This document shows, in pieces, positions 1 to 9,216 of a stretch of 64,000 bases of DNA (position 1 is its first letter; every line of letters begins with the position of its first letter). The notes under the pieces are model-generated. The model did no database searches. It saw only the letters and a list, made by a program, of their open reading frames with translations, and was not told the DNA's origin. Source of the stretch: JANYCO01 sp035535995 (GTDB lineage: Bacteria; Bacteroidota; Bacteroidia; Cytophagales; Cytophagaceae); contig DATLOZ010000015.1 of the NCBI GenBank assembly GCA_035535995.1, forward strand, positions 28,484-92,483. Direction: 5' to 3'. Made by a program: the position numbers and the translations under genes.

Positions 1-1072
1 CTTTCTCCAGATAATCTGCACCGCGAATGTATACTTTAGGAATATATCCGGGAGCCATCATATAACGCATGCCAATCGTACCGGTGAAGCGGCGGTTTGG
101 TGAGACCATGTAGTTGACATGAAAAATAGTAGGCAAGGCCATCGTCTTATTTTTATGTTCGATCTTTATTCCTGCGGAAAGCGCTACACTGTCTACCGTT
201 ACATGCTGCACAATAGAATTTCCCAGCAGATCGTCCAGTACCAGGCCGTTGTAGCGGAAGGAAGAATCGCCGGAATAGTTTTTGGTGTCTTTCCATACAA
301 TGAATCCAAGATCACGTACCTCTACGTTCAGACGGTTTTTATTGTGCTTCATGGAGAAGCATAAATTAACCCCCGCTCCTTTGCCATGACTTTTCAATGC
401 AGAAGATAAACCATTATAGGTGTACCTGGAGAAATTCAGATCTCCGTTGTATTCCACGTATTGTCCGCTGGGTTCGGTGTACAGATAAGCGTTTTTCATT
501 TGCATATCCACGTAGTTCCCGCCCCTGATCAGCGAGAGCGCGCCGCCGATGGTATATTTACCTTCCTTCAATTCTTTCTGAACACCGCCGTATACGCTTT
601 GGTAATCAAAAAAGCGGATATGTGTATGACTCAGGTCAGCATTCTCGCCCGCGTAGATCGAATTTCCGCGAAAGATCATTTCAAATAGTTGGGGAGAAAA
701 GCGGGAAGCAAGCACAGCTCTTTGTCCTATGCCGAATACATAGTTCATTTTTTTCCCTTTCAGCATCCCATTCAGGTAAAGCGATTCTTCTACTCCCAAA
801 CGGTTGTGTCTTTTCAGTCTTTTGCTCTCATGATCTTTCATCTGTTCGTCGATGAAATCTCCTTTGTAGACAAGCGATTTTATAAAGCTGTTGGTTACCG
901 AATTTGAATTGACATAAAAATCGCCGGAAAGATTTAGGAATGCTTTGTAGGAAGGAAGGCCGATACTGTCTTTTTTATCCAGCAGTAATCTTTCCATTTT
1001 ATCAATTTCAATCTGTGCTTTGGCACTTAGACTTATCACAGTTAAAAATGATAAGAAAATTATATGCTTCAT
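1..1072 (-). CDS. DUF5723-like outer membrane protein, partial (C-terminus beyond window)
   Basis: The reverse strand is open from an ATG at 1072 to the window edge, giving about 357 residues without a stop. Residues 1-19 (MKHIIFLSFLTVISLSAKA) form a signal peptide ending before Gln. The rest is rich in alternating aromatic and polar residues typical of an outer membrane beta barrel. The run with GQRAVLASRF, LFEMIFRGNSIYAGENADLS and a YGGVQKEL-type strand matches what I remember of DUF5723 proteins, PorV-like barrels common in Bacteroidota. The gene follows a large lipoprotein gene on the same strand (ends 1377), but a 304-bp gap with a palindromic repeat separates them, so co-transcription is uncertain. 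The start is the only ATG directly ahead of the signal peptide. Function unknown; an envelope location is well supported. Confidence 0.75.
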   Translation of the reverse strand, partial: MKHIIFLSFLTVISLSAKAQIEIDKMERLLLDKKDSIGLPSYKAFLNLSGDFYVNSNSVTNSFIKSLVYKGDFIDEQMKDHESKRLKRHNRLGVEESLYLNGMLKGKKMNYVFGIGQRAVLASRFSPQLFEMIFRGNSIYAGENADLSHTHIRFFDYQSVYGGVQKELKEGKYTIGGALSLIRGGNYVDMQMKNAYLYTEPSGQYVEYNGDLNFSRYTYNGLSSALKSHGKGAGVNLCFSMKHNKNRLNVEVRDLGFIVWKDTKNYSGDSSFRYNGLVLDDLLGNSIVQHVTVDSVALSAGIKIEHKNKTMALPTIFHVNYMVSPNRRFTGTIGMRYMMAPGYIPKVYIRGADYLEK

Positions 1073-1120
1073 TTATATATCTAATTACTCTGTTGTGAAT
1101 GTTTTCGTTTTAATTGTCAT

Positions 1121-1303
1121 AATCGCAGCCGTCATTGCGAGGAGTTCCCGACGGTAGTCGGGGCGACGAAGCAATCTGTTTGCTACGCAGCCTGAGCCAG
1201 CTTGAAATGTACAGTATTGCTTCGAATCGGCAAGGCTTCGTAGCTGGCAGATTGCTTCGTCAGTTGGCCTTACGGCCGCCTTCCTCGCAATGACGCTGCG
1301 ATT
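1121..1303. repeat. Palindromic intergenic repeat, family F
   Basis: This 183-bp element fills most of the 1073-1376 gap. Its outer arms (1121-1143 and 1281-1303, core GTCATTGCGAGGA) are inverted copies differing by one inserted base. A second perfect inverted pair, GACGAAGCAATCTG at 1165-1178 and its complement at 1248-1261, lies inside. The GCGAGGA...GAAGCAATCTG word is of the kind seen in dispersed REP-like elements of many bacteria. The short open frame across it has no gene character. The remaining bases of the gap show nothing else. Confidence 0.85.
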
Positions 1304-1376
1304 ATTCGCACGCACTCTGTTGTTATTCTACATTACAAACGTAGAGGACGAGTAGATTGAGCATACAGCTCAGCAT

Positions 1377-3458
1377 TTATTTTTTATGAATCGCATAATC
1401 CATATCGCCTACCATTTTGAAATCGATGGAATAGTCGCTGTAGATCTTCATAAATTGGGAAGTAGGTTCGGTGGTGAATTCGATCTTGAAGATCACTTGG
1501 GTCGAATTGTATAAATTATCCATTGTCTGTTTCCCTACCTCAAAGCTGATCTGGGAATTTTTCTTTTCGGTCACTCTGTAAGAGCCATCCACCGGGGCTG
1601 CCAGGATAGCACCAGGGAGCGATATAAGGGAATCTATTTTAGTGCCTGCGGAATTAAGAAAATACATTTGCAAAGCAGCATTCAAGGGGAAGCCATTGCC
1701 TACGAAGACAGTGAACGTTCCGCTCTGTACGCTTTTCTTTTTCAAAGCAGCAGTGTTGAAGACTGCTGTATCGCTCAATACCAGTTGTGATGCCAGGATC
1801 GACAGCGGCATTTCAATATCGAGGAAGGCTTTCATCAACGATGTTTTGGAGGCGAAGTCGTTGTAGGTTCCCTGATTGCCCAGGGGGTTTGTTTTTACTG
1901 TGGCGGAATAACTTACTTTATTAGGAAGAATATTGATCAGGTTGGTAGCATCCGTTCCGAAGTCGTGGCTGGTAGTTGTAGTAAGTCCTTGCGAAGGAGC
2001 GCGACTGATGTTGAAAGAAGAAGGAGTTCCGCTCAGGCTATGGAATTGATTGGTGCGGGAATTTCCTGTACTTATATCATTGATCTGGATTGCTGCATCA
2101 ATGCCGAAACCATTTTCCACTACCATGTTCATATCTACGTTTTCAAAATTCAGCGTGCCACTTTCCACGCCTTTGAAAATAGTGAGGTCCAGGGCTGCCG
2201 GACCGATGTTGAAAGTATTTTGACCAAGATAACCTTCTACCGACGTAGGCTGCATATCTTCCGCCGAAACAGTGATGGTCATGTAATCAGTAAGCGACAG
2301 ATCTACCGGTGTACCACTGGATATTATTCTTCCCGTAAGGGTATAATAAAAAGTATTAAAGGTATCGGATGCTATCCCTGTAAAATCCATCGAGTAGCCA
2401 TTCAGAGGGAAACTTATTACTTTGTGCGAAGGGCCTGAGATGGTAGCGGCTGGTACGAAAGCGGTTTGTTGAAAGGCAACACCATTCTTCATCGCTTTTG
2501 GGATCGTATAAGTGAAAGAAACATCTTGTTTGATCGTACTGGTCACATCCATTTTGATAGATCCGGAATCGATCACTGCTGTTTTCAGCAATACATCTCC
2601 CAGTGAAGTGAGGGAGGTTTCTTCCTGTTTCTGCATCACATCCTGGTCGGGGAAAATAGCGGTAGCCGAAGTTACCGTCACTCCCGTGATTGTCATGATC
2701 ACCATCAGGGATTGATCCAGGGTCACTACGGTATTAGGCTGGCCAGAAAGCTGTAAAGGATTGATGCTTCCAAGAAGCGCTCCCTCCACGTGTTTGTTTG
2801 CAAGAGGTTCTATATAGCTATCAGAGCCGCCCAGCGCTGCAATATTGCTAAAAGTATGCGAAGAAATATCAGGGCCTCCGGATGCGTTCTTAAAACTAAA
2901 CGACAATGATTGTACGTCTGCCGGAAGATTATTCACTATCTCAACGGTAAGCGACCCTGTGGCAATATCTGCGGTTTGAAAAAAATTATTGATGTCAACG
3001 GAAAGATTGTCAAACATCAAGGCAGGAATATTACTCAGGTCAATCGGTATGCCGTATTGAGCTGCAAATTTTAATCCATTGCCAAGATTTATATTATCCT
3101 GGTCTCCGGTAGCGATCAGCTTATCAGCAATCGTTCCAATGGAAATGAGCGTGGTATCTATCCTGGTAGGGAGTACAAGTGAACTAAGTGTCTCCGTATC
3201 GCTGTATGGATCTGTACTAAGCGAAACCAGCGAGTCGATGGTTACGTTTGAAAGGGACTGGCGATTTACAATTGTGATCGATTTATCAGCATTCAAATGA
3301 ATACTGCTGGTATCTTTGATCAGGTTGGAAATGGTCAAACTGGACTGGACAAGAGGAGTAAGTATGTTTACATCCCACATAGGCTTATCACTGCTGCGTT
3401 TGCAACCGAAGAAAAGCGCCGATCCGGCAAGAAGAAGTAATTGGAATTTTAGTTTCAT
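1377..3458 (-). CDS. Large hypothetical lipoprotein
   Basis: The protein has 693 residues. The chosen start (3458) gives a classic lipoprotein signal, MKLKFQLLLLAGSALFFGC, with Cys19 as the lipidation site; the frame stays open upstream but that extension would bury the signal. No named domain is recognised. The mature part is Ser/Thr/Asn-rich and predicted beta. It contains recurring modules of the form NGFxxxAAxQxxxxN (around NGFGIDAAIQIND and NGFPLNAALQMYF), suggesting several tandem beta-sandwich units. It lies upstream of and co-oriented with the DUF5723 barrel, so a surface lipoprotein working with that barrel is possible; this is inference from position only. Confidence 0.8.
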   Translation of the reverse strand: MKLKFQLLLLAGSALFFGCKRSSDKPMWDVNILTPLVQSSLTISNLIKDTSSIHLNADKSITIVNRQSLSNVTIDSLVSLSTDPYSDTETLSSLVLPTRIDTTLISIGTIADKLIATGDQDNINLGNGLKFAAQYGIPIDLSNIPALMFDNLSVDINNFFQTADIATGSLTVEIVNNLPADVQSLSFSFKNASGGPDISSHTFSNIAALGGSDSYIEPLANKHVEGALLGSINPLQLSGQPNTVVTLDQSLMVIMTITGVTVTSATAIFPDQDVMQKQEETSLTSLGDVLLKTAVIDSGSIKMDVTSTIKQDVSFTYTIPKAMKNGVAFQQTAFVPAATISGPSHKVISFPLNGYSMDFTGIASDTFNTFYYTLTGRIISSGTPVDLSLTDYMTITVSAEDMQPTSVEGYLGQNTFNIGPAALDLTIFKGVESGTLNFENVDMNMVVENGFGIDAAIQINDISTGNSRTNQFHSLSGTPSSFNISRAPSQGLTTTTSHDFGTDATNLINILPNKVSYSATVKTNPLGNQGTYNDFASKTSLMKAFLDIEMPLSILASQLVLSDTAVFNTAALKKKSVQSGTFTVFVGNGFPLNAALQMYFLNSAGTKIDSLISLPGAILAAPVDGSYRVTEKKNSQISFEVGKQTMDNLYNSTQVIFKIEFTTEPTSQFMKIYSDYSIDFKMVGDMDYAIHKK

Positions 3459-3610
3459 TAAACAGGACCTTGTATCCTTTATGTTAAATAATTGTTGATT
3501 AAATTTCAAAAACCAATAAAACGAATCCCAAATGAGGTCTTTGGATTCCGGAAATTGTTTTTTGGTACTTAAACCCGACAACAGAGTATCCGCGGATACT
3601 CATTTATATT

Positions 3611-3618
3611 TATATTTG
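3611..3618 (+). promoter_or_regulatory. -7 promoter element TATATTTG
   Basis: TATATTTG matches the Bacteroidota -7 consensus TAnnTTTG. It lies 52 bp before the ATG at 3671. No convincing TTTG -33 box is found at the usual 17-23 bp spacing, so confidence is moderate. Confidence 0.45.
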
Positions 3619-3670
3619 TACAAAAGTAACCATAGTAAATATAATATTTTCTCTAAACAATCCCAATTCG

Positions 3671-5533
3671 ATGAGCGATTCTTTGGTCCAACCAAGCATT
3701 CCTGTGCGTTTTCAGGATCGTTTGGGAATTCCTGTTCTTAGAGGTTTCATATTTGTATTTTTCATAGGTTTCTTCTTTTCTCCAAAGGCTTTTTCCCAGA
3801 TAAATCCGAAAGCAAAAGAAGCCTTCAACAAAGGTAATTTTGAAAAAGCAATCGAGCTGTATGAAAAAGATTTTCAGAAGATCTCTCCCGAAAATGACCG
3901 CTATCAGTCGCTGCTCTACAACCTGGCCGAGGCCTACAGGCTCAACGGGAATTACAGGATGGCCGATTCGCTTCATGCGATGGAAGATTATACAAAAACT
4001 TCTTACTGGGGTTATGCACTTACTTTACTACAACAATACCGCGCCGACAAATGCCTGAAGTTCGTTCGCTATCATCTGAAGTTCGATCCGCAACATCCCG
4101 AACTCGTCAATATTGAAGGGGCCTGCGAGATTGCGCGCAACAAGACAGACGATTCGAAAGTAATTCTAAAAACAGTGCCGCTTCCGCAAAAAAAAGAACG
4201 CCTGATCGTACCCGGTTTTATCATTGGTATGCAAAATGAAAAAGAAGCGATCCAACGTTTTAATGAATATGCAGGAAAAAGAAAAGACAAAAATACTTCG
4301 CCGAAGCAAATGGAATACCCGCTCGCGGTTTCGGGGATTCATCTGAAAGGAAAGAGCGAAATGGACCTCAGCCTCTCCAATCCTTCTAAAGTAGGCTTCT
4401 CCATTGCCCCGGGGCACTTCACCTGTTTTTATAATCCTGCTTACTATGATTTTTACAAAGCTACCTCGATGACTAAAAAGATCTTCGAACCCGGCGTGCA
4501 TTTACCCGATAGTTTGAAAAGTATGGATCATCATAAGGAGTTTGCTTTTTACGAGCATAAAGAAATTGTAAAACAAGCCTGGATCTCGCAGGATAAAAAC
4601 GTAATGGTATTCAGTACCAACAAGCTCAAAGGCGAAGGTGGATATGATCTCTATATGAGTACGCTTACCAGCAACGGCTGGACAAAACCGGTGACCCTGG
4701 GTTCAAGAGTAAATACATCGTACAATGAAATTTCTCCTTTCATTTCTCCCAACGGCATTCTATACTTCAGCTCCAACGGCCGCGATGGACAAGGTGGATA
4801 CGATATTTATTCCTATGATCTAAACCTGATGGATTCTACAGAAGTGGAAAATCTTCCCAAGCCTTTTAATTCAGCTTTTGACGATTATGGGTATTTATAC
4901 CATGAACAAACCGGCTTCGGCGTATTTGCTTCTACACGTCCTAATGGAATTTTGTCCAAACAACTTTTCCGTTTTGAAAATAAGATTGTGAACTGCGATG
5001 CGAATTTTGTGTTCAAAGATTTTCCCGAGATCACTACACGCAATGCCCCGCCGAAATATTGTATCAATTTTAATATGATCTCGCTGCAAGACAGTCTTCC
5101 CAAAGGAAAGATCTTTGCCTGGATGATGGGTGATGGGAAAAAGATCAAGGGATTAAAATTTTCATACTGCTACGCCAAACCAGGCATTTACAATGCCCGC
5201 CTATTGATCTACGATCCGCTGAGAAAGAGTATTGATACCACTCAGCTCACGAAAGAAATTGTGGTGACAGAAAAAGATTTTCTTCGCATGGAATACAGTA
5301 CGAAGGGAAAAACAGCAGAGTTTACTACTACGTCTTCTTATTGCCGTAAATGCGATAACCTCACCTACTACTGGGATTTTGGCGACGGTACCTATGGTTG
5401 CGGCTTTACGGCGAAACATACTTACAAAGAATACGGAGCCTATACCGTACGCCTGATCATGAAATTCCGCAAAGAAAAAACGGAAAGAACATTTGCCTGC
5501 TTCGATCGTGTAATTGTAGAAGAAGCACCATAA
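3671..5533 (+). CDS. TPR / PD40 beta-propeller / PKD-domain secreted protein
   Basis: The protein has 620 residues. An N-terminal hydrophobic segment (about residues 24-43, ending KAFSQ) acts as signal peptide. TPR-like helices follow at about 45-130 (AKEAFNKGNFEKAIELYEKDF). Around residues 300-420 are WD40-like PD40 repeats with the paired motifs GGYDLYMS and GGYDIYSYDL and the ISPNGILYFSSNG strand. The C-terminal third holds two PKD-type folds, the last with YYWDFGDGTYG and a KHTYKEYGAYTV strand at about 565-600. The order TPR then PD40 resembles PorE-like proteins of the type IX secretion apparatus, but the peptidoglycan-binding OmpA domain of PorE is missing and PKD domains stand in its place. 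It is transcribed alone and diverges from the lipoprotein gene. A structural envelope role is likely; the exact role is unknown. Confidence 0.8.
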   Translation: MSDSLVQPSIPVRFQDRLGIPVLRGFIFVFFIGFFFSPKAFSQINPKAKEAFNKGNFEKAIELYEKDFQKISPENDRYQSLLYNLAEAYRLNGNYRMADSLHAMEDYTKTSYWGYALTLLQQYRADKCLKFVRYHLKFDPQHPELVNIEGACEIARNKTDDSKVILKTVPLPQKKERLIVPGFIIGMQNEKEAIQRFNEYAGKRKDKNTSPKQMEYPLAVSGIHLKGKSEMDLSLSNPSKVGFSIAPGHFTCFYNPAYYDFYKATSMTKKIFEPGVHLPDSLKSMDHHKEFAFYEHKEIVKQAWISQDKNVMVFSTNKLKGEGGYDLYMSTLTSNGWTKPVTLGSRVNTSYNEISPFISPNGILYFSSNGRDGQGGYDIYSYDLNLMDSTEVENLPKPFNSAFDDYGYLYHEQTGFGVFASTRPNGILSKQLFRFENKIVNCDANFVFKDFPEITTRNAPPKYCINFNMISLQDSLPKGKIFAWMMGDGKKIKGLKFSYCYAKPGIYNARLLIYDPLRKSIDTTQLTKEIVVTEKDFLRMEYSTKGKTAEFTTTSSYCRKCDNLTYYWDFGDGTYGCGFTAKHTYKEYGAYTVRLIMKFRKEKTERTFACFDRVIVEEAP

Positions 5534-5571
5534 AAGCAGTGTGGGTGTGAGTGTGGAGAAATGTATAAGAG

Positions 5572-5736
5572 TTGTCATTCAGGAGGAACCTTGTGCTTAG
5601 ATGTTCCTAAAATAATTTTTTGCAACTTTGTTTATGGAAATGCAGAATAAATGTAAAAAAATCTTCTTGTCTACAGATTGTTGTTTTGAAGTGAATGATA
5701 GGAACATCTAAGCACAAGGTTCCTCCTGAATGACAA
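5572..5736. repeat. MITE-like inverted-repeat element, family E copy 1
   Basis: Perfect 38-bp inverted arms lie at 5572-5609 and 5699-5736 (outer end TTGTCATTCAGGAGGAACC), separated by 89 bp of AT-rich DNA. Total length is 165 bp. A second element with the same outer 24 bp and almost the same length lies at 59247-59412. No transposase is encoded. It sits between two convergent genes. A partial family C word (GTGTGGGTGTGAGTGTGGAG, about 5539-5558) precedes it. Confidence 0.9.
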
Positions 5737-5793
5737 AAAAGAAAAATCAAGCAAATCTTCTAATCCTGAGAATCAAGGTTCAGACAATACTAT

Positions 5794-7521
5794 CTAGAAT
5801 CGGCTTGTAATACCGAAGTGGATCTTCGAAAGGTTGACGTTTATTTTTTGATCCCTTGAATTTCCCAGCGAGTATACAAAATTGAATACTCCCGCCGGTG
5901 TAGAAAAAGTCACCCCTGCTCCAAAGCCTAATGGATGATCATAATGCGAAACAGTACTGAGTACGTTCACTAAATACCCCTGGTCGTAAAATACCAGCAG
6001 GTAGGAAGTTTCATCCGTAAAAAAACGATATTCCAAAGTGCCTACGCTGTAAGCAGACGCAAAGAAATTGTTTTCATTAAACCCTCTTAAACTCTTCAAT
6101 CCGCCTACACGGTAGAGGTCGTTGAAATAAAGATTTTTCGTATCGTTGAAAATTTTTCCTCCTGTAAGTCTTGTAACCAAGACACTTCCCTTGCCTAGTT
6201 TAGTGTAGCGTTCTACAGCGCCTTCTACATTGAATTGTACGGACTTTAATTTAGTGCCTTCGTAATACGAAGGATCAAATTGTTGGTTTGGGTGAATGGT
6301 TTTGTTCCCCACATATCCTTGCAGCGACATCAGCCAACCGCGGCGTGGGTAGAAGATATTGTCGAGATTGTTGCGGTCATAACCAAGTCCGTAAGTGTAA
6401 AAATTATAATCGGCAAATTTGATGGTCGAAGTATCGGTCACTCCATTCAGCGCACGTGAAGTCTTGAGTCCCGCGCTGACGTTGACTTTGCTGAACTGGC
6501 CTGCACGCTGGATAAAGGTAAGCTTCCGTACTACGGTAAGGAAAGAGCTGTCTTGTTTGTACAAATTAAAATCCACACGCGTATCCACGCTAGAGCCGAA
6601 AAGTTTTGGATGCATATAATTCAGATCCAAGGTTTGCGAAGATTGTTTGATCTTTTTCCAGGAAGCATTCAGCGCTTTGCCTGTGCCGAAAAGATTGCGC
6701 AATGCTAGGTTCAGCTCACCGGTTACGAGAAGTTTTTTATTCGATCCTTCGCCTGGTAAAAAACCAATGATACCATCGATTTGGTTGATCTTTTTTTCTG
6801 CCAGATAAACATTGAGTGTAGCGCTACTCTTGGAAAATATTACCTCTGGCGCTCTTGTTTGCGAAAGAAAAGGCAATTCGCGAAGTAGTTTGTCGGCCTC
6901 GTCTACACGCTGCTGCGAGTAAGGCGCTCCTTTGTAGATCCGCAAATGGCGCATAAGGTAGCGCTTTTTTGTTTTTACTTTTCCAATGACGTTGATGGAA
7001 TCAAAAGTAAAATAAGGACCTTTCTGATAGTTTAGCGCAGCGCTCAGCCCTTTGTCTGTATATTCCATTGAATCGAGGCGAATGCTGGCGAAAGGGAAAC
7101 CATTGTTTTCGGAGACCTTGATAAATGCTTGTTCGAGCCTGTTGTATTCTTTGTAGCGAAAAGGCCGGTTGCGGTAAAAGCGTTCGCGAAAGCCCGTGCG
7201 GTCGAGCGTGTAGCCGTCGATGTTTCCTTTTCGCAGGCTTACCCAGTAAAACGGCATCCCGGCCCATATATAAGCTTTCGCAGAGTCTTTAGTAAAATAA
7301 ATAGTATCCACCCTGGCCGCAATGTACGATGCTTCGTGCAGCGAAGTGACGATCCTTTTGAGTTCATGCATTGCATCCGTTGAATCCCTGTGTATTTTCT
7401 TATAATCGGGCAACCGCAGGTCCGACTTGCGGTCCTGGTCGATCAGCGAGGCTTCGAGGTAGTAGGCATTAATTTCTCCGCCGGCCCATAAGAAGAAAAG
7501 GAATATGAAAATTATTCTCAC
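5794..7521 (-). CDS. BamA/TamA-type outer membrane protein (Omp85 superfamily)
   Basis: The protein has 575 residues and a signal peptide (FIFLFFLWAGGEINA). Residues about 55-240 form POTRA-like modules, including KGPYFTFDSINVIGKV and a YSQQRVDEADKLLRELPF helix. The remainder is a 16-strand-type barrel. The signature of the Omp85 lid loop is seen as GGLKSLRGFNENNFF, the counterpart of the VRGF/Y motif, near residues 475-490. The protein ends in an aromatic residue (FGITSRF), as barrel proteins do. Family members insert or export outer membrane proteins; which substrate this one handles cannot be read from sequence. It is shorter than the essential BamA (usually over 800 residues in Bacteroidota), so an accessory Omp85 protein is likely. 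It diverges from hemW. Confidence 0.85.
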   Translation of the reverse strand: MRIIFIFLFFLWAGGEINAYYLEASLIDQDRKSDLRLPDYKKIHRDSTDAMHELKRIVTSLHEASYIAARVDTIYFTKDSAKAYIWAGMPFYWVSLRKGNIDGYTLDRTGFRERFYRNRPFRYKEYNRLEQAFIKVSENNGFPFASIRLDSMEYTDKGLSAALNYQKGPYFTFDSINVIGKVKTKKRYLMRHLRIYKGAPYSQQRVDEADKLLRELPFLSQTRAPEVIFSKSSATLNVYLAEKKINQIDGIIGFLPGEGSNKKLLVTGELNLALRNLFGTGKALNASWKKIKQSSQTLDLNYMHPKLFGSSVDTRVDFNLYKQDSSFLTVVRKLTFIQRAGQFSKVNVSAGLKTSRALNGVTDTSTIKFADYNFYTYGLGYDRNNLDNIFYPRRGWLMSLQGYVGNKTIHPNQQFDPSYYEGTKLKSVQFNVEGAVERYTKLGKGSVLVTRLTGGKIFNDTKNLYFNDLYRVGGLKSLRGFNENNFFASAYSVGTLEYRFFTDETSYLLVFYDQGYLVNVLSTVSHYDHPLGFGAGVTFSTPAGVFNFVYSLGNSRDQKINVNLSKIHFGITSRF

Positions 7522-7543
7522 GTAGGGTATAACGATATCCCTT

Positions 7544-7551
7544 CAAAATTA
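7544..7551 (-). promoter_or_regulatory. -7 element (TAATTTTG on the minus strand)
   Basis: CAAAATTA on the plus strand reads TAATTTTG on the minus strand, an exact TAnnTTTG match, 22 bp upstream of the BamA-like start at 7521. The -33 box was not resolved. Confidence 0.45.
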
Positions 7552-7580
7552 GCATTTTTGTGGTGAAATAAACTCAGTAT

Positions 7581-7657
7581 TAAAATTCCAAAAAACAAAA
7601 GCCAAATTCCAAACTAAATGGCTTGTCAGGAATTTGGAAATTGAAGTTTGGAATTTA
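7581..7657. repeat. Intergenic inverted repeat, family D
   Basis: Imperfect arms at 7581-7614 and 7629-7657, built from AAATTCCAAA words and their complement TTTGGAATTT, lie between the divergent BamA-like and hemW genes and end only 8 bp before the hemW ATG. Here it would form part of the hemW leader rather than a terminator. Related copies lie at 42130-42190 and 52985-53056. Confidence 0.75.
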
Positions 7658-7664
7658 AACTAGA

Positions 7665-8789
7665 ATGCCCGGAATCTATATTCATATTCCCTTCTGCCGT
7701 CAGGCTTGTCATTACTGCGATTTTCACTTTTCTACCGATCTGAAAAATAAAGAGAAAATGGTAGAAATGATCTGCCGGGAATTGACGATGCAGCAAGATT
7801 ATCTTTCACAAAAAAATATTTCCACGATCTACTTCGGCGGTGGTACACCTTCTCTGCTGGAAGCTGTGCAGTTGAAGCGGATCATGAATACGATCGCACA
7901 GCATTTTACGATTGAAAAAAATGCAGAGATCACGCTGGAGGCAAATCCCGACGACCTGGATCAAGCCTCGCTGAGAGCTTTCCGCGAAAGCGGTATCAAC
8001 CGGCTTAGCATCGGGATCCAAAGTTTTGACGACGAAGCCTTGCGCTATATGAACCGCGCCCACCAGGCAAAGCAGGCGGAAGATTCTGTGCGGCTGGCGC
8101 AGCAGGAAGGTTTCGACAATATCAGCATTGATCTCATCTACGGCGTACCTTCTCCCGATCATACAATCTGGCAGCGCGACCTCGACAAAGCACTGACCTT
8201 GGGTGTGCAGCATATTTCGTCTTACTGTCTTACGATCGAAGCGGATACTGTTTTTGGAAAGCGAAAAGAAAAAGGATCCCTGGCTCCGGAAAATGAAGAA
8301 TACAACGCGCAGCAATTCGAATTGCTCGTGCATACATTAGAGAAAAATGGATACGAACAATACGAAGTTTCCAATTTCAGCAAACCAGGATTTATTTCAC
8401 GTCACAATAGTAACTATTGGCATAGTGAATTCTACTTAGGTGTAGGCCCGGGCGCGCATTCTTTTGATGGAAAAAGCAGGCAGTACAATCTTGAGAATAA
8501 TCCACGTTATATTCTTGCAATAGAACAAGGTATGTTGCCATTTTCAAAAGAAGATCTGGATCAAAAAACAAGGGCTAATGAGTATATTATGACCAGGTTA
8601 CGTACAAAATGGGGAATTGATGTCCAGGTACTCGAAAATCAGTTTGGCATACCTTTTGAAACGATTAGAGAAATAGTAAAAAAATACCGGGAAATGGATT
8701 TTTTGCAACAAGACAAAACTACTTTAAAACTGACCAAAAAAGGGCTGTTATTTGCAGATAAAATTACGGAAGACCTTTTTATTATTTAA
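7665..8789 (+). CDS. hemW: Radical SAM heme chaperone HemW
   Basis: The protein has 374 residues, the usual HemW length. The radical SAM cluster motif is at the extreme N-terminus: Cys11, Cys15 and Cys18 in FCRQACHYCDF. The GGGTPS glycine motif follows at about residues 57-62, then LEANPDDL, GIQSFDD and the family run VSNFSKPGFISRHNSNYW near residue 240. HemN (coproporphyrinogen dehydrogenase) is longer at the N-terminus, so HemW is preferred. HemW binds heme and is proposed to deliver it to respiratory enzymes. The protein ends with a winged-helix-like HemN C-terminal domain. The leader contains a family D hairpin directly upstream of the ATG. Confidence 0.92.
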   Translation: MPGIYIHIPFCRQACHYCDFHFSTDLKNKEKMVEMICRELTMQQDYLSQKNISTIYFGGGTPSLLEAVQLKRIMNTIAQHFTIEKNAEITLEANPDDLDQASLRAFRESGINRLSIGIQSFDDEALRYMNRAHQAKQAEDSVRLAQQEGFDNISIDLIYGVPSPDHTIWQRDLDKALTLGVQHISSYCLTIEADTVFGKRKEKGSLAPENEEYNAQQFELLVHTLEKNGYEQYEVSNFSKPGFISRHNSNYWHSEFYLGVGPGAHSFDGKSRQYNLENNPRYILAIEQGMLPFSKEDLDQKTRANEYIMTRLRTKWGIDVQVLENQFGIPFETIREIVKKYREMDFLQQDKTTLKLTKKGLLFADKITEDLFII

Positions 8790-8812
8790 AACCATTTTGT
8801 CACAATAAATAT

Positions 8813-8820
8813 TATATTTG
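8813..8820 (+). promoter_or_regulatory. -7 element TATATTTG that decides the start of the next gene
   Basis: TATATTTG is an exact TAnnTTTG match. Its last G is the first base of a possible GTG start at 8820. Transcription would begin about 7 bp downstream, so a GTG start at 8820 is excluded and the ATG at 8844 is supported. A -33 TTTG at 8796-8799 is too close (13 bp) to be convincing. Confidence 0.55.
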
Positions 8821-8843
8821 TGGAAACAGTAGAACCAATTTTA

Positions 8844-9209
8844 ATGAATACTGAACAAAAGAGATCCTTACTTCTTTTAAAACTCGTGATTTTTAACTAC
8901 CACGGCCTCGACGAGGAAGAAAAAAAGATTCTTGCTGACACTGCTGCTAAACTGGATGCTCAGGAAGAATTGAAGTGGGCCTACGATTTTTCTGAACAAG
9001 ATGATATCACTTCTTTCGAAAGAGCCCGGGAATTTTTTAAAACAACGATCGCTACGTACGAAAAAGATTTCAAATTTGAATTCATTCGTAGTGTATGGGA
9101 AGATACGAGCTCTAAAGGATATGTAAGTGAAATAGAAGCGATGAGTATGCTAAAGCTTGCCAAAGACTGGGGCGTTCAAAAAGACCTGCTTGCTTTGGTA
9201 CGAAAATAA
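8844..9209 (+). CDS. Hypothetical small helical protein
   Basis: The protein has 121 residues from the ATG at 8844, the start chosen because the promoter element ends at 8820. It has no signal peptide or membrane segment. It is acidic and predicted almost wholly helical. The pattern (GLDEEEKKILADTAAKLD, later GYVSEIEAMSMLKLAKDWG) faintly recalls TerB-like helical bundles, but I cannot assign it. The stop at 9209 is 7 bp before the M1 peptidase start, suggesting co-transcription with that gene. Confidence 0.8.
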   Translation: MNTEQKRSLLLLKLVIFNYHGLDEEEKKILADTAAKLDAQEELKWAYDFSEQDDITSFERAREFFKTTIATYEKDFKFEFIRSVWEDTSSKGYVSEIEAMSMLKLAKDWGVQKDLLALVRK

Positions 9210-9216
9210 TCTCCGG

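Noticed and set aside
1085..1315. A 76-codon minus-strand frame with Arg/Ala-rich sequence
   Set aside because: It lies entirely over the family F palindrome and has no signal, start context or recognisable domain.
8820..8843. GTG start at 8820 for the small helical protein
   Set aside because: The GTG overlaps the last base of a -7 promoter element, so it would precede the transcript start.
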